This document shows, piece after piece, positions 1 to 5,126 of a DNA stretch of 5,126 bases; position 1 is the first letter of the stretch, and every line of letters begins with the position of its first letter. The notes beneath the pieces were generated by a model. That model was given only the letters and a program-made list of their open reading frames with translations. It did not search any database and was not told the DNA's origin. A program made the translations under genes and the position numbers. The stretch is from Bacteroidales bacterium. GTDB taxonomy: Bacteria; Bacteroidota; Bacteroidia; Bacteroidales; UBA932. The stretch is taken from the NCBI GenBank assembly GCA_020026275.1, contig JAHHQQ010000044.1:1-5126 (forward strand), given 5' to 3'.

Positions 1-35
1 ACCATGAAAAAAGACAAAAAAAGATAGGGCTCAAT

Positions 36-67
36 TTTGCCAATACTGAATTAATGACTTATATTTG
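36..67 (+). promoter_or_regulatory. Bacteroidota-type sigma-ABfr promoter for the polysaccharide operon
   Basis: The sequence shows TTTG at 36-39, a 20-nt spacer, and TATATTTG at 60-67. This matches both halves of the known Bacteroidota consensus (TTTG near -33, TAnnTTTG near -7, about 19-21 nt between them) with no mismatch. Transcription would start at about 70-77, rightward into the antiterminator gene, leaving a leader of roughly 250 nt before the preferred ATG at 329. No equally good match was seen elsewhere in the non-coding parts of the window. The assignment is from the motif alone; the start site is inferred. I saw no obvious flanking inverted repeats of the kind that mark the invertible capsule promoters of Bacteroides fragilis, though only 35 bases lie upstream. 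Confidence 0.65.
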
Positions 68-121
68 TTCACTGATATATTGTGGTGGAAAGGCGGCTGC
101 TCATGGGAAAAATACCGTAAA

Positions 122-175
122 ATGACAAAAAATCCTACCAAAACGCAACCTGAAAACTCCAGAAACTATGTTTGA
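122..175 (+). other. Possible 17-codon leader ORF
   Basis: An ATG at 122 opens MTKNPTKTQPENSRNYV and ends at TGA 173-175. Its ATG overlaps the TGA (123-125) of a 40-codon open frame that enters from position 3. Its end overlaps the next mini-ORF, which starts at 168. I recognise no homology, and the ribosome-binding context is unremarkable. It may be a chance ORF, a leader peptide, or a remnant of a decayed gene. Confidence 0.15.
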
Positions 176-218
176 CCGTTTGCTTTCCATTATTGGGAAT
201 GAATATGCAATCGGTTGA
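168..218 (+). other. Possible 16-codon leader ORF abutting the antiterminator frame
   Basis: An ATG at 168 opens MFDRLLSIIGNEYAIG and stops at TGA 216-218. That stop overlaps the TTG at 215 which opens the antiterminator reading frame (TTGA overlap). The arrangement would allow stop-restart coupling, but there is no direct sign of translation and no recognisable family. Confidence 0.15.
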
Positions 219-296
219 TTGTCAAGCTGATACGTAAATTGGCAGGAGCTATAGCTATGTCAAAAGTCCTAGAAATACGTCATGACCTTCCTCCAA

Positions 297-319
297 AAAG
301 AAATCATTTCTTTATTTTT
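297..319 (+). terminator. Candidate A/T-rich attenuator hairpin in the leader
   Basis: AAAGAAAT (297-304) and ATTTCTTT (306-313) form a perfect inverted repeat around C305. As RNA this folds as a 7-bp AAAGAAA/UUUCUUU stem with a UCA loop. It is followed at once by ATTTTT (314-319), giving the hairpin-plus-U-run shape of an intrinsic terminator. The stem has only one G-C pair, so any terminator would be weak on its own. It sits 9 nt before the ATG at 329, in a gene whose product is a presumed antiterminator, which makes attenuation plausible but unproven. If translation starts at 257 or 215, the element lies inside the coding region. Confidence 0.3.
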
Positions 320-328
320 CAAAGTGAC

Positions 329-877
329 ATGTCAGACCCCAAACAGCTCGACCCCAATGAGATTCGCTGGTATGTGATGAGAGCCTATCGGAAAGAAAAT
401 CTTGCCGAAGCCAGATTGCAGGAGATAGGAACCGTCGAATACTATCTTCCCAAACATACCATCCTCCAGATGAACCATGGCCGACGGATTTGCCGGCAAG
501 TACCTGTCATCCCCTCTATCATTTTTATCCATGCCTGTCGCAATGACATCTTGCAACTGAAGCGCCAGTACAATTTTCTCCAGTTCTCTGTCTGGAAAAC
601 CAAAGAAGGCTGCAAGTTTCTGACCGTGCCCGAAAAAGAAATGAACGACTTCATTCGCATCTCCTCTGCCAGAGAAGCGCAAGTACGCTTCTACCGTCCA
701 GGGGAAATCGATCTCAAGAAAGGCACTCGGGTCCGCCTCATCGGAGGCACTTTTGACGGCGCTGAAGGAATCTATCTTCGTGCCGTTGGCAGACGTGGAG
801 CCCAATTTATTGTGGAAATTCCAGATATGTTGGCCGCATCGGTGTCAGTTTCACCTGAGTTGATACAGATTATCTGA
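329..877 (+). CDS. UpxY-family NusG-like transcription antiterminator
   Basis: This is a NusG paralogue of the kind that heads Bacteroidales capsule operons. It is expected to bind elongating RNA polymerase in the leader and promote read-through of the downstream polysaccharide genes. From the ATG at 329 it is 182 residues. The NusG N-terminal domain begins at WYVMRAY (14-20) and continues through VPVIPSIIFIH (58-68) to the VPEKEM segment (100-105). A KOW domain follows from about residue 131 (KKGTRVRLIGGTFDGAEG, 130-147) to near the C-terminus. I prefer 329 because family members usually start about 10-15 residues before the WYV motif and because the preceding codons include ATA, CTA and AGA, which look unlike the body of the gene. 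Alternatives are ATG 257, which has AGGAG at 244-248 (8 nt ahead), and TTG 215. No upxZ-like gene follows; the next gene is wza-like, 81 nt downstream. The family is clear; the exact start and the regulatory target are inference. Confidence 0.88.
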   Translation: MSDPKQLDPNEIRWYVMRAYRKENLAEARLQEIGTVEYYLPKHTILQMNHGRRICRQVPVIPSIIFIHACRNDILQLKRQYNFLQFSVWKTKEGCKFLTVPEKEMNDFIRISSAREAQVRFYRPGEIDLKKGTRVRLIGGTFDGAEGIYLRAVGRRGAQFIVEIPDMLAASVSVSPELIQII

Positions 878-879
878 AA

Positions 880-897
880 GCAAATACTTATATTTGC
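880..897 (+). promoter_or_regulatory. Hairpin just after the antiterminator gene
   Basis: GCAAATA (880-886) and TATTTGC (891-897) are perfect inverted repeats around a CTTA loop, beginning 3 nt after the stop codon. No T-run follows, so it does not look like a classical terminator. The right arm includes TATATTTG (889-896), which also matches the -7 promoter consensus, but there is no TTTG at the required distance upstream. It could be an RNA-processing or mRNA-stability structure, or chance. Confidence 0.3.
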
Positions 898-903
898 CAG
901 TTC

Positions 904-921
904 GCTCTCATTTGGGAGAGC
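904..921 (+). promoter_or_regulatory. Second hairpin in the upxY-wza spacer
   Basis: GCTCTC (904-909) and GAGAGC (916-921) form a perfect 6-bp stem with an ATTTGG loop. The following sequence is purine-rich rather than a T-run, so termination is unlikely without a factor. Together with the hairpin at 880-897 it fills the first half of the only sizeable spacer between genes. Its function is unknown; a pause site, a processing site, or a point where the antiterminator matters are all possible. Confidence 0.3.
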
Positions 922-958
922 CGCCGAAAGAGAAAATGATAATAAATTACGTAATAAG

Positions 959-1753
959 ATGAAAATCAGCAAAATGTTATCGCTGCTGACGCTCACCCTT
1001 TTGTTGGGAGCGTGCTCAGCTCCAAGACTCGCTTATTTCCAGGATATCGAAAACGATGGTGAGCGGCAGGTCGCACATGTAATGGACATCCGTGTCCGCC
1101 CGAACGACAAAATCTCCATCATTGTCAAGAGCAAGGACCCACTCCTGTCTAACCTTTTCAACTTGCCGATTGTGACGCAGCGAATTGGTCAGGTTTCCAA
1201 GTATGATACCTATCCTCAAGGAGTGATTGCCTATACTGTCGATTACGATGGCAACATCGATTTCCCTGTCATTGGAATGATTCATATTGAAGGCATGAAC
1301 CGTCAGGAAATCGCCGAATGTGTCAAATCCAAGCTGATTGAAGAGGACCTGGTGAAAGATCCGGTTGTCAATGTCGAGTTTGTCAACCTCACGGTTTCCG
1401 TTCTGGGCGAAGTCAATCATCCCGGCCGTTTCAACATCGACCGTGACCGTCTGACTCTTCTCGATGCCATCGGCATGGCAGGGGACATCGGCATCAAAGG
1501 CCAGCGTGAAAACGTCACCGTCCAGCGCGAGGAGAACGGCAAACAGAAGATCTACCGCGTCAATCTCAATTCCGGCACCGACCTCTATGCCTCTCCGGTC
1601 TATTATCTCCAGCAGAACGACGTGGTCTATGTGGAGCCGAACAAATTCAAGCAGACTGACTCCACCGTCAGCGACAAGAGCCTGAGATGGACCTCTCTCA
1701 TTTTGAGCATGGCATCTCTCCTGTCCACGCTCTGCATCGCCATCTTCCTGTAG
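959..1753 (+). CDS. Wza-like polysaccharide export lipoprotein
   Basis: This 264-residue outer-membrane protein is predicted to form the periplasm-to-surface exit channel for the capsular polymer, working with the Wzc-like protein encoded next. A lipoprotein signal peptide ends in the lipobox LLGAC, with lipidated Cys19. The polysaccharide export (Poly_export) domain covers about 41-141, including RVRPNDKISI (45-54) and VDYDGNIDFPVIG (94-106). A single SLBB/soluble-ligand-binding domain follows at about 145-191 (VSVLGEVNHPGRFNI at 146-160), then YYLQQNDVVYVEP (215-227). The last 20 residues (245-264) form a hydrophobic segment. It is shorter than E. coli Wza (about 380 residues), which has extra repeats, but this length is usual for Bacteroidota versions. 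The ATG at 959 has A/T-rich upstream sequence and no clear Shine-Dalgarno. The gene is co-directional with the kinase gene 29 nt downstream. The family call is firm; the polymer is not known. Confidence 0.93.
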   Translation: MKISKMLSLLTLTLLLGACSAPRLAYFQDIENDGERQVAHVMDIRVRPNDKISIIVKSKDPLLSNLFNLPIVTQRIGQVSKYDTYPQGVIAYTVDYDGNIDFPVIGMIHIEGMNRQEIAECVKSKLIEEDLVKDPVVNVEFVNLTVSVLGEVNHPGRFNIDRDRLTLLDAIGMAGDIGIKGQRENVTVQREENGKQKIYRVNLNSGTDLYASPVYYLQQNDVVYVEPNKFKQTDSTVSDKSLRWTSLILSMASLLSTLCIAIFL

Positions 1754-1782
1754 TTTGTGTTTAACGAAAATCAAAAGATTTT

Positions 1783-4263
1783 ATGGAAAATAATTATAGT
1801 AACAACAATATGAATGAAGAGGTGGAGGAGGGAATCAACCTCAAGGATTTCTTCATGCTCTGTCTTTCCAAATGGTACTGGTTCGTCATTTGTGTGGCCC
1901 TGACAGGCCTCATAGCCATTGTGCATATTCTCCGCACTCCGGCAACTTATCAACGTTCCACGGAACTCCTCATCAAGGATGACAAGAATGGGGGCGGTAT
2001 TGGCGCCATGGAGGATGCCTTTTCCGACATGGGGATGTTCAATACCAAATCCAATGTCAACAATGAGGTCATTTCCCTCAATTCACCTGCCCTGATGTAT
2101 GAGGTGGTGAAGCGTCTTCATCTGGAGATGAATTATGCAACTGATGGCCGTTTCCATAAAAAAGTCCTCTATGGCATGAGTCTGCCATTCCAAGTCGAAG
2201 CGCTGGAGGCAGGAGAAAACACTTCCTTCTCTTTTGAACTCCGCACCTTGGGAGACAAGAAATTCAAAGTCGAGAAATTCGTCACCTGCGAACAGGGCGA
2301 CAAGATCAAGCACGACTTCAAGGCAGAAGGCAACCTGCTCGACACCTTGTCCACCCCGGCAGGCCCCATCATCGTAAGGCCGACCCTCTCCTACAAAGAC
2401 GAGGCTGAGAAATATTACATTAGCCGTTCTGCGGTCCAAAGTGCTGTCGGACGCTATAAAAGAGCTTTGACTATCAACAGGGAGCAGAAAGATGCTTCTG
2501 TCATTGCACTCACTATCCAGGACGGTTGCATCCAGCGTGCCGATGAAGTCCTCAACACTCTCATCGCCATCTACAACGAAAAATGGGTGAAAGACAAGAA
2601 CCAGATTGCCATCAGCACCTCCATGTTCATCAACGAACGTCTGGCTGTCATAGAGAAAGAGTTGGGAAATGTCGATGACAACATTTCCGAGTTCAAGAGC
2701 AAGCATTTGATTACTGATGTTAAATCTGTTTCCGACATTTATATGAAACAGAGTGCGGAGAACAGCACCCAGATGCTGGCGCTCAACAACCAGCTCTATA
2801 TGGCGCGCTATATCCGTTCCTACTTGACGGATGCCGTTCACAAGGACCAGTTGCTTCCGGCCAATTCAGGCATTGAAAGTGCAAGCATCGAAGGGCAGAT
2901 TTCCGCTTACAACAAACAGTTGTTGGAACGCAATGCTCTGGTAGCCAACAGTAGTGACCGCAACCCGTTGGTCAAGGACATGGATGCGGCTTTGGCTTCC
3001 ATGCGTGAAGCCGTCATGGTTTCCATCGACAACCAGATTGAGACCCTCAATGCCCAAATCAAGAGTTTGAACGAATCTGAAGCGGAGACCACTTCCAAGA
3101 TTGCTTCCAAACCGACCGAATCCAAATTCCTGATTTCCGTCGAGCGTCAGCAGAAAGTCAAAGAGTCCCTCTACCTTTTCCTTCTTCAGAAGCGCGAAGA
3201 GAACGAACTCTCCCAAGCTTTCACCGCCTACAATTCCAGAATCATTACTCCGCCGACAGGAAGTCCATATCCGATTGCTCCGAAAAAGATGATGATTCTC
3301 TTGATGGCGATAGTTTTGGGAATTGCAATTCCGGGAGGTGTTTTATTTGTGCTGGAAATGACCAATACCAGTGTCCGAGGCCGTAAAGATTTGGAAAATG
3401 TCACCGTACCGTTCATCGGGGAGATTCCGATGCTATTGAGTGGCAATGCGGAAAAATGGGGAAGTCTGGTACAAAATATCCAGAAATTCAAAGATTTCAA
3501 GCAACTCCAGAAATTCAATTGGAGGCGAAAGTCTGTTGAGGAAGAAAAGGCACAGATTGTGGTGAAAGCCGGCAGTCGCAATGTCATCAACGAGGCCTTC
3601 CGTGTTCTCCGTACCAATCTCGAGTTCATGGTCGGAGCTAATCCGAAAGCCAACGTGATCTGTGTCACCTCTTTCAATCCTGGTTCCGGCAAGTCCTTCC
3701 TGACCATGAATACGGCTGTCTGTCTTGCCATCAAGAACAAGAAAGTTCTGGTTATTGACGGTGATATGCGTCACGCTTCCGCTTCCAATTACATGGGAGC
3801 GCCGAATGTCGGACTGGCCGATTATCTGAGCGGTCGGGTTTCGCTTCAAGAGGTGATATCCCGTCATCCAGACTACAAGTCCTTGTACGGCATTCCAGTG
3901 GGAACTATCCCTCCCAACCCGACCGAGCTTCTCTTCGAACCTCGTCTCGCGGAGTTGATTGATAACGTACGGACTCAATATGACTATATCTTCATTGACT
4001 GTCCTCCTGTTGAAATTGTGGCCGATACCCAGATCATCGAGCAGCTCTCTGACCGTACCATCTTCGTGGTCCGTGCCGGAGTGTTGGAGAAAGCCATGTT
4101 GCCAGAACTTCAGAAGATCTACAACGAGAAGCGATACAAGAACATGTCGCTTATTCTGAACGGCACTGAAATCATGTCCCATGGTTATAGAAATGGATAT
4201 CGTTATGGATATCATTATGGCTATGGTTCCGGGTATCATTATGGCTCTGATAAAGAAAACTAA
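1783..4263 (+). CDS. Wzc-like polysaccharide co-polymerase and BY-type tyrosine autokinase
   Basis: This 826-residue inner-membrane protein combines a chain-length regulator with a bacterial tyrosine kinase, the fused form rather than the split Firmicutes form. A short Asn/Glu-rich N-terminus leads into a Wzz domain with transmembrane segment 1 at about 31-50. A long periplasmic part with coiled-coil-like stretches follows, ending in a GNVR-like segment (ERQQKVKESLYLFLLQKREE, 454-473). The proline motif SPYPIAPKK (494-502) and transmembrane segment 2 (about 503-524) come next. The cytoplasmic kinase has the oligomerisation motif EX2RX2R (E604, R607, R610), Walker A SFNPGSGKS (630-638, K637), Walker A' VLVIDGD (655-661, D659 and D661) and Walker B YIFIDCPP (735-742, D739). 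The C-terminal tail carries eight tyrosines (802, 806, 808, 810, 812, 814, 818, 820), the expected autophosphorylation cluster. All key residues are present, so it should be active. A partner phosphatase is not seen in the window. The stop is 12 nt before rfbA, indicating co-transcription. Confidence 0.95.
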   Translation: MENNYSNNNMNEEVEEGINLKDFFMLCLSKWYWFVICVALTGLIAIVHILRTPATYQRSTELLIKDDKNGGGIGAMEDAFSDMGMFNTKSNVNNEVISLNSPALMYEVVKRLHLEMNYATDGRFHKKVLYGMSLPFQVEALEAGENTSFSFELRTLGDKKFKVEKFVTCEQGDKIKHDFKAEGNLLDTLSTPAGPIIVRPTLSYKDEAEKYYISRSAVQSAVGRYKRALTINREQKDASVIALTIQDGCIQRADEVLNTLIAIYNEKWVKDKNQIAISTSMFINERLAVIEKELGNVDDNISEFKSKHLITDVKSVSDIYMKQSAENSTQMLALNNQLYMARYIRSYLTDAVHKDQLLPANSGIESASIEGQISAYNKQLLERNALVANSSDRNPLVKDMDAALASMREAVMVSIDNQIETLNAQIKSLNESEAETTSKIASKPTESKFLISVERQQKVKESLYLFLLQKREENELSQAFTAYNSRIITPPTGSPYPIAPKKMMILLMAIVLGIAIPGGVLFVLEMTNTSVRGRKDLENVTVPFIGEIPMLLSGNAEKWGSLVQNIQKFKDFKQLQKFNWRRKSVEEEKAQIVVKAGSRNVINEAFRVLRTNLEFMVGANPKANVICVTSFNPGSGKSFLTMNTAVCLAIKNKKVLVIDGDMRHASASNYMGAPNVGLADYLSGRVSLQEVISRHPDYKSLYGIPVGTIPPNPTELLFEPRLAELIDNVRTQYDYIFIDCPPVEIVADTQIIEQLSDRTIFVVRAGVLEKAMLPELQKIYNEKRYKNMSLILNGTEIMSHGYRNGYRYGYHYGYGSGYHYGSDKEN
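4180..4251 (+). repeat. 12-bp imperfect tandem repeat encoding the kinase tyrosine tail
   Basis: Six in-frame 12-bp units follow one another, encoding HGYR, NGYR, YGYH, YGYG, SGYH and YGSD. The best-conserved DNA copies are ATGGATATCGTT (4193-4204) and ATGGATATCATT (4205-4216), and TATCATTATGGCT recurs exactly at 4210-4222 and 4234-4246. Five units keep a Gly-Tyr core, so each unit supplies one or two tyrosines to the autophosphorylation cluster. Because the unit is a multiple of three, gain or loss of copies would change the tyrosine count without breaking the frame. Confidence 0.75.
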
Positions 4264-4275
4264 TTGAAACTGAAT

Positions 4276-5126
4276 ATGAAAGGTATTGTTCTTGCCGGTG
4301 GTTCTGGAACCAGGCTTTATCCAATCACCAAAGGCGTAAGCAAACAGATGCTTCCGATTTATGACAAGCCGATGATTTATTATCCGATTTCTGTTCTGAT
4401 GTTGGCAGGAATCAGAGAGATTCTCATTATCTCCACGCCACAAGATTTGCCGGGTTTCCAGAGACTATTGGGAGACGGTTCTGACTACGGTGTTCGTTTT
4501 GAATATGCGGAACAACCTTCTCCAGACGGATTGGCACAAGCTTTCATTATCGGTGAACAGTTTATTGGTAAAGACGATGTCTGCTTGGTTCTGGGAGACA
4601 ATATCTTCTATGGAAGTTATTTTACGACTAAACTAAAAGAAGCGGTTAGAGCCGCTAAAGAAGACAAGAAAGCGACAGTCTTCGGTTATTGGGTCAATGA
4701 CCCGGAACGCTATGGTGTAGCCGAGTTTGACAAAGAAGGCAATTGTCTCTCCATCGAAGAAAAACCGGAACATCCTAAATCCAATTATGCGGTGGTGGGT
4801 CTTTATTTCTATCCGAACAAGGTGGTAGATGTTGCCAAGCACATCAAACCTTCCGCTCGAGGTGAATTGGAGATTACAACCGTCAATCAGGAATTCTTGG
4901 CAGACAAGGAATTGAAAGTACAGACTTTAGGACGTGGTTTCGCTTGGCTGGACACCGGTACCCATGATTCACTCTCCGAAGCTTCTACTTTTGTAGAGGT
5001 CATTGAGAAACGTCAGGGACTGAAACTTGCTTGTCTGGAAGGTATTGCTTATCGTAAGGGCTGGATAACAGAAGAGAAGATGAGAGAACTGGCTCAGCCG
5101 ATGCTGAAGAACCAATATGGTCAATA
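4276..5126 (+). CDS. rfbA: Glucose-1-phosphate thymidylyltransferase (partial, 3' end outside window)
   Basis: RfbA/RmlA joins dTTP and glucose-1-phosphate to give dTDP-glucose plus pyrophosphate, the first step towards dTDP-L-rhamnose and other dTDP-sugars, in the cytoplasm. The frame is open from the ATG at 4276 for 283 codons to the window edge; the usual length is about 285-295, so only a few C-terminal residues are missing. Visible motifs are the nucleotide-binding loop GGSGTRLYP (8-16), SKQMLPIYDKPMIYYP (22-37), LGDNIFYG (106-113, with D108 as a likely metal ligand), SIEEKP (159-164), GELEITTVN and AWLDTGTH (223-230, with D226 as the second likely metal ligand). Nothing is frameshifted or missing. 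The 12-nt gap after the kinase stop argues for the same operon. Codons end in T more often than in wza and wzc (GGT, GTT, TAT), hinting at a different history. The dTDP-rhamnose genes rfbB, rfbC and rfbD may follow; that is inference. Confidence 0.96.
   Translation, partial: MKGIVLAGGSGTRLYPITKGVSKQMLPIYDKPMIYYPISVLMLAGIREILIISTPQDLPGFQRLLGDGSDYGVRFEYAEQPSPDGLAQAFIIGEQFIGKDDVCLVLGDNIFYGSYFTTKLKEAVRAAKEDKKATVFGYWVNDPERYGVAEFDKEGNCLSIEEKPEHPKSNYAVVGLYFYPNKVVDVAKHIKPSARGELEITTVNQEFLADKELKVQTLGRGFAWLDTGTHDSLSEASTFVEVIEKRQGLKLACLEGIAYRKGWITEEKMRELAQPMLKNQYGQ

Larger units (their letters stand above)
68..328 (+). other. Long untranslated leader before the antiterminator gene
   Basis: This stretch contains no recognisable gene. 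It lies between the promoter at 36-67 and the preferred ATG at 329. Long leaders are known for UpxY-controlled capsule operons of Bacteroides, where the protein acts on RNA polymerase in the 5' leader of its own locus; applying that here is inference. The leader holds two mini-ORFs (122-175 and 168-218), a 10-bp palindrome at 247-256, an 8-bp palindrome GTCATGAC at 279-286, and an A/T-rich hairpin with a T-run at 297-319. The frame of the antiterminator is open back to a TTG at 215, so the leader is shorter if translation starts at 215 or 257. Confidence 0.45.

Noticed and set aside
1..27. End of an upstream gene (frame reading TMKKDKKR then TAG)
   Set aside because: Eight codons at the window edge in an A-rich stretch cannot be told from chance. 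Upstream sequence is needed.
167..174. TATGTTTG as a second -7 promoter element
   Set aside because: It fits TAnnTTTG, but there is no TTTG about 20 nt upstream, so it is much weaker than the element at 60-67.
215..256. TTG 215 as the antiterminator start
   Set aside because: The frame is open, but a TTG start would add 38 residues ahead of the usual NusG domain with no matching family feature. ATG 329 or ATG 257 is more likely.
1016..1774. Minus-strand open frame of 252 codons opposite the wza-like gene
   Set aside because: It mirrors the well-supported export lipoprotein and has no recognisable motif. A second 252-codon minus-strand frame at 2083-2841 was rejected for the same reason.
3433..4443. 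Long minus-strand open frame of 336 codons
   Set aside because: It lies antisense to the kinase domain and the start of rfbA, both of which have intact catalytic motifs. Its translation shows no recognisable domain and it crosses a gene boundary, as expected for a shadow of biased codon usage.
1..5126. CRISPR arrays, tRNA/rRNA genes, insertion sequences, toxin-antitoxin or defence genes
   Set aside because: No spaced direct repeats, cloverleaf-like sequences, transposase motifs or terminal inverted repeats were seen. Nearly all sequence after 329 is explained by four ordinary polysaccharide-locus genes.

Overview
The window looks like the promoter-proximal end of a capsular/exopolysaccharide locus from a member of the Bacteroidales (Bacteroides, Prevotella or a relative; the genus cannot be fixed from sequence alone). 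This rests on three things. The gene order is a UpxY-type NusG paralogue, a Wza-like lipoprotein, a full-length Wzc-like tyrosine kinase, then rfbA. A promoter matches the Bacteroidota consensus (TTTG, 20 nt, TAnnTTTG). The start codons are preceded by A/T-rich sequence, without an obvious Shine-Dalgarno sequence at most genes.

Layout, all on the + strand. Positions 1-328 hold no recognisable gene. They carry a consensus promoter (36-67) and an unusually long presumed leader with overlapping mini-ORFs, palindromes and an A/T-rich hairpin followed by a T-run. Next is the antiterminator gene (329-877; possible upstream starts at 257 and 215). An 81-nt spacer (878-958) contains two perfect hairpins. 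Then come wza-like (959-1753), a 29-nt gap, wzc-like (1783-4263), a 12-nt gap, and rfbA (4276 to the window end, missing only its last few codons). The short gaps from wza onward, and the lack of any opposing gene, indicate one transcription unit that continues past the window.

The likely division of labour is as follows. The UpxY-like protein binds RNA polymerase in the leader and lets it read through the long operon. The Wzc-like protein, in the inner membrane, controls polymerisation and chain length through tyrosine autophosphorylation. The Wza-like lipoprotein gives the polymer an exit through the outer membrane. RfbA makes dTDP-glucose, the entry point to dTDP-rhamnose and related sugars.

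I see no radically new system here. The points that most merit a second look are the structured leader with its candidate attenuator, the lack of an upxZ partner after the antiterminator gene, and a 12-bp tandem repeat encoding the kinase's C-terminal tyrosine cluster.
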